Below, one piece after another: positions 31,758 through 44,429 of a DNA stretch of 64,000 nt. Origin of the DNA: Chlorocebus sabaeus. Its lineage: Eukaryota > Chordata > Mammalia > Primates > Cercopithecidae. The first letter of the stretch is position 1; every line of letters starts with the position of its first letter. The notes under the pieces are model-generated. The model did not search any database, was not told the DNA's origin, and saw only the letters and a list, made by a program, of their open reading frames with translations. The position numbers and the translations under genes are program-made. Location of the stretch: contig NC_132914.1 in NCBI RefSeq assembly GCF_047675955.1, forward strand, positions 129,372,163 to 129,436,162. The letters are read 5' to 3'.

Positions 31758-33693
31758 TCCATCTGCGCCATCCCTTGGATGTGAAGTGCAGTCTCCCTGT
31801 GGTTTGAGTGGGTCTCTCTGATGGCTGGTGGGGTGGAACCTCCTTTCTGCCTGTGTGTGCTGAGGCTGTTGGGCATGGCCATGCATTGTCTGCAGGTGTG
31901 TCTGGGGACTCCCTCCTCCAGAGTCCCAGGCCACTGAGCAGCACAGGCACCTGAAGCTGCCATGCTGAAATGACAACATAGATCTCTGGGCCCTACTCTT
32001 CCTGTCCTTGAGCTAGACCCTCTGACCACAGAATCCAAGGGAGGAGATAAAGTGATTGGCATTGCTTAAGCCACTCAGCTGTGGGGTTCTTGTTAGAAGG
32101 CAGTGGGTGGCCGCAGCCGTGAGCCTGAAGGGGTCACTCCTCCACCTAGGGTGGGAATCCAAGCGAGGAGCCTGGGAAAACCCTCGGCTCAGGACCACCC
32201 TCCCTCTCTCCAGCCTCTTCCCTGCTCGGCGCCCGGGGCCTCTCCAGGACGAGCTGGAAGGAGGGTGGCCGGCGGCAGGGAGGCAGGGCTGGCATTGGGA
32301 TTTGCTGCGGCGGTAAGTGCAGGACGGGGCCATTCACACAGCAGCAGAGGAGGCCACGTGGGCCAGAACCGAGGCGGAAATCGGTAGGTTTAATAACACA
32401 CGAGGCCGAAACACAGCGTCCCCGAGGGTTGCCCCGCTATGTGTTTGTTCTCGGCAGCTGCGCGCCCACAGCACATGCAGTTTCCGAGGTGAATCAGCTT
32501 TTCTGGAAATCCAGCAGGGATTGAAACCTGGGGATCCCGAGACCACAGCTGAGTGTGGGGGTGGGGGAGGCGCTGGGGCCGCTGTGGAGGGAAGGATGTG
32601 GGGCGGTCACTTTCTGGCCTGGGGGCTGGGCCTTCTGGGCTCTTCCCAGGTCAGGGCTGGTCTGGCGGCAGTGTCAGCAGGGCTGGATGAGGGTCCCCAG
32701 GAGCCCTGCTGAGCCAGCCCACGGGGCTTCCCAGCTGTGGCCTTTGGTTGGGCTGGACTGGAGGAGACGAACAAGCTGGGAGGGGGTGCTCTGCAGCCAG
32801 CTGTCTTGGTCGCCACGGAGTCCCTGAACCTCAGTTTCCCCTGAGTGAAACAGGTCGGGAACAGCCTTCTCCATGGGCTTTCTGCAAGTCACAGTGAGGC
32901 CGGCCACACGCCCCGGCACAGCGATGTGGGGAGGGGCAGCCACACGTCCCGGCAGGCTGGCCACACGCCCCGGCACAGCGATGTGGGGAGGGGTGGCCAC
33001 TTAGGCCCCCTGGGGGCCAGTGCTGAGATGGGGTCCGGGCTGGGATAACGGGAATAAGTGCAGGACAGGGCCAGGGCTACTGACTGTGGGTGGGGGCTGC
33101 TGAGTGCAGTGCAGACCCAAACGACAGGAGCCCAGCAAAGCCCGCCCTTCCAAAAAGCCTCACATCGGAGGACCTGCCTGGGCCATGCTGGCGCCAGGCT
33201 CAGAAGCTGGGACCCCAACTCTGATGGTGCCGGGGCTGAGGCTGTCCCTGGTCCTGGGGGTGCATCCTTTCTTGATGCCAGGGAGCAGGATGTGGGATTG
33301 GGAGGGAGTTGGGTTATGGGCCAGGGACCCCGTGGGGCTTCCATGGGGCCAGCAGGGAGGGTGTGTGCTCCCACGGTGGGTGGTGGGACGGTGCCACGTG
33401 GTCACAGGACCAGGAGCACCAGCACTGGCTGAGCCTTCTTAGAAATGCAGAGTCCCGGGTGCCCGCTGCCTGCCATGCCGCACTGGCTCCCTCTATCTGG
33501 TGGGGTCCCGGCCCCCCAGCAGAGTGCACTGAGGGATCTGGGGATAGGAGTACCCTGTGGTGGCCAGCACCCTGCCCCTCCCGGCTGGTCCTCACGTCTG
33601 TGCATGGAGCTGGGGGCTGCTGAGTGTTGGGTGTGAGTCCCCGCGTGCCAGGGGCCCCTGGTCCTGACCCCACCCCGAGGTGCATTCTGGAGA
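31758..33693. other. GC-rich intergenic DNA, no gene seen
   Basis: No supported gene. A short duplication with CCACACGCCCCGGCACAGCG lies at about 32903 and 32962. Confidence 0.5.
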
Positions 33694-33830
33694 AGGTGGG
33701 CCGTGTGGCAGGGGGAGACAGCAGGGAGGGTGGGCCGTGTGGCAGGGGGAGACAGCAGGGAGGGTGGGCCGCGTGGCAGGGGGAGACAGCAGGGAGGGTG
33801 GGCCGCGTGGCAGGGGGAGACAGTGGGGAG
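33694..33830. repeat. 34-bp minisatellite, four copies
   Basis: GTGGGCCGTGTGGCAGGGGG-type units start at 33696, 33730, 33764 and 33798, exactly 34 bp apart. Copies 3 and 4 carry GCGTGG in place of GTGTGG. Confidence 0.95.
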
Positions 33831-33884
33831 CCAGGGCCGGAGCCAGCCAGTGTTCTTCAGGGAACACAGCCTCCGCCTGCAGCG

Positions 33885-34170
33885 GGCACCCCAGGGCGGG
33901 GACACTAAGGGGGCTCAGCTCCTAAGTGGCTACCACCTGCCCCGAAGCCCCTGCCCGCGGTAGGCACCCCAGGGCGGGGACACTAAGGGGGCTCAGCTCC
34001 TAAGTGGCTACCACCTGCCCCACAGCCCCTGCCCGCAGTAGGCATCCCAGGGCGGGGACACTAAGGGGGCTCAGGTCCTCTAAGGCGGCTCCCACCTGCC
34101 CCGTAGCCCCTGCCCGCGGTAGGCACCCCAGGGCAGGGTCGCTGAGGGGTCTTGGCTCCTCTGAGTGGCC
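33885..34170. repeat. 78-bp minisatellite, about 3.5 copies
   Basis: GGCACCCCAGGGC occurs at 33885, 33963, 34041 (variant GGCATC) and 34122, giving steps of 78, 78 and 81 bp. The last copy is diverged. It follows the 34-bp array after about 55 bp but is unrelated in sequence. Confidence 0.92.
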
Positions 34171-34674
34171 CACACCTGCCTCTCGCGGTTGCTGGCCTGA
34201 GTCCCTCCCTGAGCCTGGGCCGCCGCCAGAATCAGGTGTCTAGCACGGGCAGTGGCAGGTGAGACTGGCAGGTGACCCCAAACCCCAGGTGTCGGCCAGG
34301 ACGTCTGCAGCGTGACCTCTGTCCGTCTGACACGGGGGCCCCTGAGGCTGCTGATCCCCCACCTCCCATGGCACCTGGGTCCTGGTGGGAGGGCTGACCT
34401 GAGGGGGACCTGGGCTTGAGGGGGCATGGGCAGGAGGACCCTGGGTGGAAGGAGCCCAACCTGAGGCGGACCTGGGCTTAAGGACCCTGGGTCTCTTAAA
34501 AGGACGCTGTCTGTGCCCTCCCACCACACCCCAAAAGAAGGGCAAAGGCAGAGGGGCTCCGGCGAGTCTCTGCAGGGTGGACACGTTCTCTGGCAGGGGG
34601 GCAGCTGGAGGTCCGACGCCCCTAGCCTGGACCACGAGCTCCCAGACTGGCCTGGTGGCCTCTAAGCGCATGCA

Positions 34675-35060
34675 GCGGAGGTCGATTTTATGCTCCGGAA
34701 TTGATTTCAAATCAAATTTTGTTTCTTTCAACCCAGTCAATACTTGGGAACAAGTTCTAATCATGAGAGCGATTGGGGGCTCACACCCTCCCTCCGCAGG
34801 CCAGGCTCAGGCCTGATTCTCAGTAAATAACGTCGCGATGTCAGCCCTCTTCCTGCACGAGAAAAAGTGCTGTCAATCAGCCTTTCTGATGGTTACAGGA
34901 ATTCTTAATGACGAGTTTATTCACACAGATTTCTCTGCTCTGGGTAAATTCTTTTGTCCCCCTGCCAGACCACAAAGTGCACAGCGGTCGATGGCAGAAT
35001 TATGAGAAACGTAATTCACTTTGTAGATCTAATGAGCAGACAAGTAGGAAGCCACCAGCC
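34675..35060. promoter_or_regulatory. Candidate conserved non-coding element
   Basis: About 390 bp of non-repetitive, AT-richer DNA in a GC-rich setting, with homeodomain/HOX-like words (TTAATGACGAG, GTAATTCACTTTG, CTAATGAGCAG), TTTATTCACA and GATTTCAAATCAAA (a short inverted repeat). It has no Alu or L1 character and no splice-bounded frame. Function is inferred from composition only. Confidence 0.3.
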
Positions 35061-36629
35061 CCAGCCTGGGCCGCCTCGCGTGTCCGGGCCCGCTCCTCCT
35101 GGGAAACGGATCCGTGCTGCCTGGTGCTGGGCGGGGGCGGCCTCATCATCCTCCAGTCACATTTTTCCAAGCACACTGTGGTCAAGCCATGGCCCCAGCC
35201 CCTTCCTGTCCCTATCCCCCAATGTCCCCGAGGCAGGTCCCTTTAATACCCAGGGTGCATTGGGAAGGCCCTGGCTGGGCCCTCTCCATCCTGGCAGACA
35301 CTCCCAAGTTCTGTCCCGTGCTGGAGGTGAACACGCTTGTCACTGGCCAAAGAGTGAGCTGGGGACATTTTGCACAGCAGGGGACCCTGTGGCCGCAAAT
35401 GGAGTCCGCCGGCGGGGTGGTGGAACAAGAGGACACCGGCTGCCCGGCAGCCCCATGAGGACGAGGCCGTGCCCCACCCAGCGGGAGGCTGGGGGACCCC
35501 GGGTTCCGACAACGCTGAGCCAGAGAGACAACACAACCAGGTTTTGGGGAGGGAACCCCAGCCCTTGGGGCCTCAGCAAGGGGCATTGACTTTGGCCACT
35601 GAAGGGGCACTGGACCGCGTGTTTGTTTTTCATGTGCACACCCATGAGACCAGCACACACAGGCACGCACAGCTGCACTCACGCCCTCCGACCCCAGGCA
35701 GAAGGCACGTGCAGACAGCGGCAGGGCCTCAGTTTCCGTCCCTGGGACCCGTGGAGCTGTTGCCGGATCAGGCTGTGCAGTGCTGCCTGGGACCCACCAG
35801 GGGACTCGCCCAGCTGCATGCTCGGGGCCTGCGAGGTGGAGACACGACAGTTTCCATCTGCCTTGGATTGTGATGCTGCCGGTCGGGGAGCAGCTCTGGG
35901 GGACCAGGCCTGGCCACGCATGATGGTGTCGGTGGAGACGGCTTCCGATGAGGTCGGGTTCGTGCCTGGGCACGTCCTGCACATTCGAGGGCACAGACGT
36001 GGGGATCTGTGGGGTGTCAGCGGGTGGGGACAGGGAAGACCCGGCAGGGCATGAGGGGGCACCAGGGACACTGGAAGCCGTCCCAAAGCATCTGAAAGTC
36101 CCCGAAGGGCCACATTTTCCAGCCGTTCTGGGCCTGTAGCCAAGAGGTCACTACCCTGCCCACTGTCACCTCCCCAGGGCGCCAGGCCAGGAGCTCGGAG
36201 CCACCCGGGCCCTCCCAGGTGCAGCCCTGGGCAGGCAGCCCCACTCCTCCGAGGCTGTGTTTGCTCATCTGTGAAGGGGGTGAGTAGAGCAGGTCCCTCC
36301 CAGGGCTGATGGAGGCTCAGGCACTTTCCCGGCCCTGTGGGGCTCAGAGCGAAGGTGTCACGGGTGGCAGTGGAGGTTTTTATTCTACCCTTGCCCCATG
36401 TGGAAGTCCTGCTCTCCCCGTCAGCTGCCTGTACGTGTCTCCGCGCCTCCCTCTGCCCACACAGCCTGGCCTGGAGCCTGTGGTGCTGAGCTCGGCAAGG
36501 GCAGGGGCCCTGCATGGCGCTGGCTGACCCTCCGTGCGGCTCGCTCCCAAGGAAAGAGGGAACAGGGCGACCGTGCCCTTCTGCTTCGGGCTTGCTCAGG
36601 GCCAGAGGCTGCTCCAGACGCCTGAATGC

Positions 36630-36740
36630 AGCCTCATCTTACCCCACAAGCTTATGAGGCAGATGCTGAACCTTACAAAGGAGGAAACAGGCCCAGAGAG
36701 GCACGGCAGCACAGACGGGCAGAGTCTGAGGCTCTTCCAC
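36630..36740 (+). mobile_element. MIR SINE fragment
   Basis: 'cttatgaggcagatgctg' followed by 'ggaggaaacaggcccagagagg' is the MIR core in sense orientation. Confidence 0.7.
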
Positions 36741-37419
36741 CGTGGCCTCACTGGGGCTTCCCCTCTGGAGCCGGTGGTCCTGCCCTGGGACTGGCCTCCA
36801 TGCCACTCTCTTGGCCGAGGGATTCGTGTGTCACATCCGGGGCAGACAGGCTGCTTGTCTGATCATTGCTCACTCGGTTAAGGTGACCTGGGGGTTTCTC
36901 CATCGTGACGACACCTCCCTGTGCACTGGAAGGTGACCCGTGGGTGACACTTCTGGGCAGTCGAGTATCCCATCCCCGTCCACCTCCCACCCGGTGGCTG
37001 AGCACCCAGGAGGGCCGGATGTGGGTCCGTTGTTGAGTGGGAATTTTCTAGTCCTGCCGCTGCCTGTGAGCCTGGAGCCCGCCGTTCCTCCGGGAAGCAG
37101 AACTCCCCTCCCCACCCCTTTTCTTAGACTCAGGATTTGTTGTAATTAGATATTTTTACTGTTTCTCTGCCCTTTTGAGTGGTGCCGGGCCTGTCCCCTG
37201 TGTCCTCGAAATGCCACCGTCACTGTCTGAGCAAGTCCTCAGCTCGGAGAGGTGGTCGGCCCAGACTCAGCCACTTCCCCGGCGGCCCCACAGGGAGGGG
37301 AGGAGGGGGAGGGAACGCCGTGTGCTTTCCTGGGCTCCTGCTGGCTGCTCCGTGGAAGAAGCCGCAGGGGTGAGGGCGGGGCAGGGGCCGATGAGGAAGC
37401 AGCTGCAGGGACTCGAGCC

Positions 37420-37515
37420 CAGGGCAGCCTGGACCCAGGGGGCAGCGGGGGTCCGAGAAGTCGGGAGCCCAGGGTGACCTGGACCCGGGGGGCAGCGGGG
37501 GTCTGAGAAGTCGGG
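37420..37515. repeat. 52-bp duplication
   Basis: Two copies of a segment with GGGGGCAGCGGGGGTC and GAGAAGTCGGG, G-rich on the plus strand. Confidence 0.85.
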
Positions 37516-39075
37516 TCAGGATGTCCATCAGAGGCAGAGCTGACAGAATTTGCTGCAGAAGCCACTATGAGTGGATGGGAAAGAGCTGCCAAGGCTGAAC
37601 CCAGTGCCCTGGTGTGATCACTTGTGGGGACAGAGTGGGCGCTGATGGGATGGGGGCTTGGAGTGGACTCTGAGGCTGGGAAAGGAGGAGTTTGGTTTTG
37701 TGGATGCTGGACCTGGGTGTCTCCGAGACGTCCAGGCGGAAAGACTGACACACGCGGCGGGTGGATTTACGAGGCTGCAGTTCATGGAGAGGTCCGGGCA
37801 GCAGCAGGTACCACTTGGAGCCGACAGATAATGGATGGTTTCTAAAGCCACAAACAGGGTGAGGCCTGGGGAGAGGGTGAGCAGAAGAGGAGAAACCCGA
37901 GGGCTGGCCTGGAGTCCTGCAAGGATCCGTGGTTCGAGGCGTCCCTCCCACCCAACCCCACAGGTCTGCAAGGTTTGCATGTGTCAGCGCTGCAAGGAAG
38001 CAGGTGGAGTTAGCTCCGTTGGACGGCTGTGGTGCCCTTGGCCTTTCCCAGCACAGGGAGACAGCGCGTGTGACCGTGATCTGTTGGGGAGGGGAGGGGA
38101 GGAGCAGGCAGCACGGGCGTTTGGGGGCTGCTGGGATGGATTTTGGGGTGATAGGAACTGAGGAACCAAAGGTGCTCTATGGTCTTTGGCTTGAGGAATG
38201 GGCGGGGGTGGCATTCACTGGGCGGGGCACTGTGGGAAGAACAGAGTCTTCCCGGGGGGAGTGGTGTGGACCTGTGAAGTCTGCAGGGCCCATGTGCACC
38301 GAGGCAGGTGTGAGGGGCGGCGAGGCTGGGCTCCGACACTGGCATTCTGGACACACAGAAACAAGAGGCATCATGGAGAGACCCAGAAGGGCTGGGGGAG
38401 ACCAGGCCCTCCCCAGGGTTCAGGCTGGGGATTTCGGTGTCTGCCAGGAGTGGCAGAGGGAAGGGGAGTGATTGGGGTCCCCTGGGGGCCGTGGTGGGCT
38501 GAATGGTTCATGCTGCACTGAAACCCAGGACCCACTTTCCACGTCTCCTCCAGCACCCAGAGGCTGCAGATGCACACTTGGGTTTTCAGCGGGCTCCGAG
38601 TCCCTCAGATGTGGGGACGGTCTCTGCTGACTGGGACCCACTTCTCACGTCCTGAGTCCCCAGTGTGGGTTGCCGCACAGCCCGGCCACCCCGGCCGAGG
38701 GCACGTGGCCACGTGGTGTTGGGGGCTGGGCGTCTCGGGACTCGGTGGAGAAGGGGCCTGGGCTGGAGCCTCTCCTGCTGCCTGGGGTGCCTGGGCTTTG
38801 CCTGTGCCGGTGCCGGGTGTCCACTGGGCTGCCCACCCTCTACTCCTAGATGTGCATGTATGCCCCAGGCCCAGCGTTTTCAACAATCCAGAAACCTCCA
38901 GAACCTTCTGGAAAGGCAGCAGGCAGGGCAGCAGTGGAGCAGGCGTGAGGCTTTGTGCCCTGCTCTCCCGGCTTCTCTGAGCTTCTGGCGTGGGGACCAC
39001 TGCAGGTTGCTCACCCAACACTTGGCCAGCCTTCGAGGACTTTCCTCCACTGCCAAACCAGGACACTTGCCAGAG
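37516..39075. other. Intergenic DNA, no gene seen
   Basis: Unique GC-rich sequence. No supported gene or named repeat. Confidence 0.5.
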
Positions 39076-39440
39076 GGGCCCTGGGAGAGAAACAGAGGGC
39101 CCGGGGGCTGCTGGGAGAGGCTGTCCTGGGAGAGAAACAGAGGGCCCGGGGGCTGCTGGGAGACAGAGGGGCCCTGGGAGAGAAACGGAGGGCCCGGGGC
39201 TGCTGGGAGGGAAACAGAGGGCCCGGGGCTGCTGGGAGACAGAGGGGCCCTGGGAGGGAAACAGAGGGCCCGGGGCTGCTGGGAGAGGCTGTCCTGGGAG
39301 GGAAACAGAGGGCCCGGGGCTGCTGGGAGACAGAGGGGCCCTGGGAGGGAAACAGAGGGCCCGGGGCTGCTGGGAGACAGAGGGGCCCTGGGAGGGAAAC
39401 AGAGGACCCGGGGCTGCTGGGAGAGGCTGTCCTGGGAGAG
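39076..39440. repeat. About 47-bp minisatellite, eight copies
   Basis: GAAACAGAGGGCCCGGGG recurs with its AAAC at 39090, 39135, 39183, 39212, 39259, 39303, 39350 and 39397. Two spacer types alternate (GAGGCTGTCC and GACAGAGGGGCC), giving steps of 44-48 bp, with one short step of 29. Confidence 0.94.
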
Positions 39441-41444
39441 ATGGCGGCTTTCTCCTCCTTTTTGTTGCCTAGAACGTGCACGTAAGGGCTGGGGCTCAGC
39501 AGCTGCCGTGAGACCTCCAGGAAGGGAGAAAGGAATTGAAGACACCTGATTCTGATGTTGAACTAACGCTCCTAATTTATGGAAGGCGTCGTTTTGTAGG
39601 GGTTTCTGTTTCTCACAGCTGAAGGTGACCCTTAGCCGATCCCCTCTGCCAAACAGGATGATAATTTGGGTTTTGTAAGAGGACTCGCTAGGAAGAGGAT
39701 GTCTGGAACATGCATTTGTGATCTTAGCTTAGTTAGAACACAGCTCAGCTGTGGGCGTGTTTTCTGTCTTAGATAAGACGGCGGATCACCTGCCAGGTGA
39801 GGTGAGCGCGTTGAGAAGTGTGAGCTGTTGGCTGAGGCAGGTCTGCCCTTGATGACGTGGATCTCGGGAGGTGGGAAAACACATTCCCGATTCATCTCAG
39901 AACACAAGGAAACGCCTCGGATGGCAAAATGAAACCCTGGTAGCCGAGCTGCTCTGGAAGGTGAGGAGGGCTGGGCTGTGAGCGCCCCGTGGTGGAACTG
40001 AGGCACCGTGGGGGACTGCTGCGGGGTTGGGCCGAGCGCAGGAGGAGAGGGGAGCCCCCAGGTCCCTGCCCACCTCGGCGAGGAGGGGCGGTGGCTATCA
40101 CTGCAGGGGTTCTCAGGGCTAACTGCTGAGCCACTGCGGGGCGACCCCACCCCCACCACAGGCCGCGTGGGAGGTGTCGTGCCCTGGGGGTGCCATGCAG
40201 AGGACATGCCTGGCCTCCGAGAGTGGCAGGAATGCGTTCCCTCCACAGCGGAGGCTGAAACGTGGAGCTGCGGTGTGGGAGGTCGTGCTCCCTCTGGGGC
40301 TCCAGGGCAGGGCCCATCCCAGGCATCTCCGGGGTGCCCTGTGTTGGTACCTGGTGTCCCGTGGCCGCGTCCCTCCTGCTCTGGCCTGTGTGCCTGTGTG
40401 TCCCCTCCTCTACTTACAAGGACCCCACCCTAAGTCAGATGGGCTCTTCCCAAGCTCCTCAGCTAATGGACGTGATCCTGGTGTGTGTGGGTTGTGGGGG
40501 CCTCTTTTTAACCCAAGGGACCGTGGCATCTGGACGTGGCTCTTGTGGAGGGGCTGAGTTCTGAGCCCACCGAGGGCTGCGCAGGGCTGTGCTCCCTGGC
40601 CTGGGTTTCTGGGGCTGTGACAGAGCACCCCCAGTGCCAGCCCCACATGGGAGGAAGAGGGAGTGTTGGGCACGTCCCTGCCCCTGACCCCAGGGCTGCC
40701 AGGTCCCGCTGAGGGGATCCCACCAGCTTTGGACAGATACCCCCCAGCTCAGCCCCCAGCTCAGCCCCCAGCTCAGCACCGTCATTAGGGCTGCGACATG
40801 CTGTCCACCTGCCCCACCTGGGTCCTGGCCAGAGCGGCTGCTCCAGGGGGCCTGGCTGCCCGAGGTCTCCCCACATCCATCCCCTGCTCACCTCGCCTTT
40901 GGCTGGCTCTGCCCACTCCCAACCAGAGGGAGCCTCAGCCCAGAGCCTTCCAGCAGTGCCCGTGCCCTTGGAGTCAGAGCCAAAGACCTCACCTTGGCCC
41001 TGGCTGCACCCCTGAGGCCCCCTTGGCTCCGGGAACGCCCCGGTACCCGCCTCGGCAGGGCGGCCCTCCTCTGTCTGGAGGCTCTTCCCTGATGCCATGG
41101 GTACTAGCTGCCCTTCCTCAGGCCTTGCTCCCATGCCTCCTACCCTGGCCCCAGCCCAGGTGCCCGGCCCGGCTAGTCCCCTATTCCTGCTGCAATGAAG
41201 TAGTGGCTGGAAACTATTTGGTGGCTTCAACAACCCATTGATCCTCTTGGCTCCGTGGGCCAGAAAACGCAGTGTGGAGGCGGCCACGGTCCTCCTGGAG
41301 GAGCCACTCCTGCTATCCTAGTGTCCGGAGGCCACACTCCTGGACGGGGCCCTTCTCCTGCTTCCTGACTTCCGCTTCTGTCACCACATCCCTGTCCCCT
41401 CTGATGCTGACTCCCTGTCCCATGGGGGTGAATACACGCAGCAC
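39441..41444. other. Intergenic DNA, no gene seen
   Basis: No supported gene. A 13-bp repeat (CAGCTCAGCCCCC, about 3 copies) lies at 40742-40780. An old interspersed repeat may lie at about 41175-41300. Confidence 0.5.
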
Positions 41445-42410
41445 TGTCCTGTCATCCCAGCTGCCCCCCACCTCACACACCCCGTCATCCCGGCCGCCCC
41501 CCACCTCACACACCCCGTCATCCCGGCTGCTCCCCACCTCACACACCCCGTCATCCCGGCCGCCCCCCACCTCACACACCCCGTCATCCCGGCCGCCCCC
41601 CACCTCACACACCCCGTCATCCCGGCCGCCCCCCACCTCACACACCCCGTCATCCCGGCCGCCCCCCACCTCACACACCCCGTCATCCAGGCCGCCCCCG
41701 GCCTCACACACCCCGTCATCCCGGCCGCCCCCGGCCTTACACACCCCGTCATCCCGGCCGCCCCCCACCTCACACACCCCGTCATCCCGGCCGCCCCCCA
41801 CCTCACACACCCCGTCATCCCGGCCGCCCCCCACCTCACACACCCCGTCATCCCGGCCGCCCCCCACCTCACACACCCCGTCATCCCGGCCGCCCCCCAC
41901 CTCACACACCCCGTCATCCCGGCCGCCCCCCACCTCACACACCCCGTCATCCCGGCCGCCCCCCACCTCACACACCCCGTCATCCCGGCCGCCCCCCACC
42001 TCACACACCCCGTCATCCAGGCCGCCCCCGGCCTCACACACCCCGTCATCCCGGCCACCCCCCACCTTACACACCCCGTCATCCCGGCCGCCCCCCACCT
42101 CACACACCCCGTCATCCCGGCCGCCCCCCACCTCACACACCCCGTCATCCCGGCCGCCCCCCACCTCACACACCCCGTCATCCCGGCCGCCCCCCACCTC
42201 ACACACCCCGTCATCCCGGCCGCCCCCCACCTCACACACCCCGTCATCCCGGCCGCCCCCCACCTCACACACCCCGTCATCCCGGCCGCCCCCCACCTCA
42301 CACACCCCGTCATCCCGGCCGCCCCCCACCTCACACACCCCGTCATCCCGGCCGCCCCCCACCTTACACACCCCGTCATCCCGGCCACCCTCCCGCCTCA
42401 CACCTGCAAG
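41445..42410. repeat. 33-bp minisatellite, about 29 copies
   Basis: The unit is TCATCCCGGCCGCCCCCCAC followed by CTCACACACCCCG, period exactly 33 (for example 41518 and 41551). Variant units (TCATCCAGG, CCGGCCTCAC, CTTACAC) recur as a pair at 41683 and 42013, 330 bp or ten units apart. Because 33 is a multiple of three, frames of 412 codons (plus) and 474 and 335 codons (minus) stay open; they are repeat translations. Confidence 0.97.
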
Positions 42411-43598
42411 GCTCCCTACCCCAGGTTTTCCACCCCAGCCCCAGAGCCTCCAGCTTTGCTTCTCCCTGGCACCTCCATTACTACTCTGGTCCATCTCTGT
42501 CAAGCCTTGAGGAGCTGGGCCTGTCCTTGCCCCAAGCTGTGGCGGCCAATGGGGACAGTTAGGGAGCCTCGCAGTGGCCGCAGGCCAGGTCGTTCCCCGT
42601 CCAGCCCTGTGAGAGCTAACGATGGCCTCAGATGTGCTCTGTGACCTCCAGAATCTTCTTGCAGTTGGTTCAGGCCTGGGAGGGCAAGGCGTGGGGTTTG
42701 CAGGCACTGGGGGCCCCACCACTGTCCCCCTCCCCACCGTGGCCCCGGCTCTCAGGCTTCCAGCCAGGAGGGGCTCTGTCTTGCTTGCCTCTGGAAGGAG
42801 AGGCAGAGTGGAGCGGGTGCTGATTTGCCAAGCTCTTTGGAGACTTCTTTGTCATCCTTTTCAAAATAAATTTCCAGAAAGGGACAGGTGAGCTCCTCCT
42901 GAGTGTCCCTGTGCTGCTTGTGAGAGGCTGGGATGTCCCCTGGGCCTTGGAGGAGGCGATGGAGGTGAGGGTGTGTGTCAGCGCGGGGGCCGTTCCCTCC
43001 CTCCTGTGGTGGGCGGTACAGAGAAGCGGGTTGGCCTGGAGCCCATGGCTGCCCTTCCACAGGGCAGGCGACGCCCCAGGTTGCCTCGTGTCCTCCTTCC
43101 TGAGCATAAAGGAGCTGATTCCTGGGGAGCGCTGCCCCGGGGCCGGCATCCGGGAGTGGCAGGTGCACCTCCCCCGTCCTTCTCCAATGTGGTCCGGTGT
43201 TGGTGCCTCTCGAGAGAGCCTGTGGTGGAGTGAGGGGCACTGTGGGTTGTGAGGGGCTGCGTTGGGTCCTGTGAGTCCCTGCCTGTTGGGTCACCCATGG
43301 AACTTTGAGGGAAGGCCACCTCCCTCGGCAGCTTGTGTGGGGAGGAGGCAGCTTTGCCCATCCCTCTGCCCACTCCCTGCTTCTGCTTCCGGGGGAGGAA
43401 TTGGTTTCTCCTTCCTGGGAGTCCCAGGGAGGGGCCTCCTGGGAGAGGGAAGTTATCTGCTCAGGTCCTCTCAGGCCTGTACTGGCCAGGGTCATGGCTG
43501 AGTTCAGGTGACCCTTCTTTCCTCCCTCCCTGCATCCTTCCTGCCTGCCTTTTCTCATTCATGCTTCCATGTAGTTATTGATCAATGACTGCACCTAC
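42411..43598. other. Intergenic DNA, no gene seen
   Basis: Unique GC-rich sequence; no supported gene. Confidence 0.5.
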
Positions 43599-44205
43599 CT
43601 CGTCCATCCACTCAATCATTCACCTACCCATCCATCCCTCCATCCCTCTATCCACCCACACACGCATCTACCCACCCATCCATCTACCCATCCGTCCACC
43701 CATCCATCTATTTACCTATCCACCCATCCATCTACCCATCCGTCCACCCATCCATCTATTTACCTATCCACCCATCCATCTACCATCCATCCATCCACCC
43801 TCACACACATTTATCCACTTACTTATCTACCTACTCATCCACCCACCTATCCACCAACTCATCTACCCACCCATCTATTCATCTATCCACCGTTTATCTA
43901 CCCACCCATCTGTTCATCTACCCACCCCCCCATTCATCTACCCACCATCCACCCATCCATCTATCCTTCTGTTCATTAACCCACTTGTACATATATCCAT
44001 CCACTCATTCACCCACTCATCCACGAACTTGTCTACCCACCCATTCATCCATCCACCCATCCATTTACTTACCGCCTACCCATCCAATAATCCTTCTGTT
44101 CATCCACCCATCCATCCACCCACCCACCCATCCCTCCACTCATCCACTCATCTGTTCACCTCCCCATTCTCCATTCATCCATCCATCTTTCCACCCATCC
44201 ACTGA
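43599..44205. repeat. CATC/CATCTA tetranucleotide tract
   Basis: Impure (CATC)n with CATCTACC and CATTTA variants. A duplicated 56-bp block (CACCCATCCATCTATTTACC) occurs at about 43699 and 43747. Confidence 0.95.
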
Positions 44206-44315
44206 GAGAAACGTTTTCTGAGTACCTACTGTGTGCCTGACACTAGAGATACGATAATGAACAGTGCTGGCACAGTCCTTGCCTTCCAGGACCTTATAGT
44301 CAAGCAGAGCAACAT
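44206..44315 (-). mobile_element. L2 LINE fragment
   Basis: 'gagtacctactgtgtgcctg', 'gatacgataatgaacag' and 'gccttccaggaccttatagt' match the common antisense L2 3' end. Confidence 0.6.
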
Positions 44316-44429
44316 CAGTGAACGTACTAACTGCGAATGGAAGAACGGACAGAGGTGAAAACCTGGGTCTCCGATGAGACTGTTGAGCTGAGTGGAGACT
44401 GAAGACTTCTTGCTGAAGAACCAATGTGT

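Larger units (their letters stand above)
34171..37419. other. Intergenic DNA with an AT-rich island, no gene seen
   Basis: No coding exon is supported. The stretch includes the AT-rich island at 34675-35060 and a MIR at 36630-36740, both listed separately. Confidence 0.5.

Noticed and set aside
31073..31807. His/Ser/Pro-rich frames of 244 and 210 codons
   Set aside because: Translations of the CATC tetranucleotide tract.
35212..36515. Two long minus frames (260 and 278 codons)
   Set aside because: GC-rich DNA yields long stop-free runs. No domain, no clear splice sites, and both contain decayed repeat-like DNA.
41272..42737. Long open frames on both strands (412, 474 and 335 codons)
   Set aside because: They translate the 33-bp array. 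Open frames on both strands at once, no domain and no splice context argue against coding.
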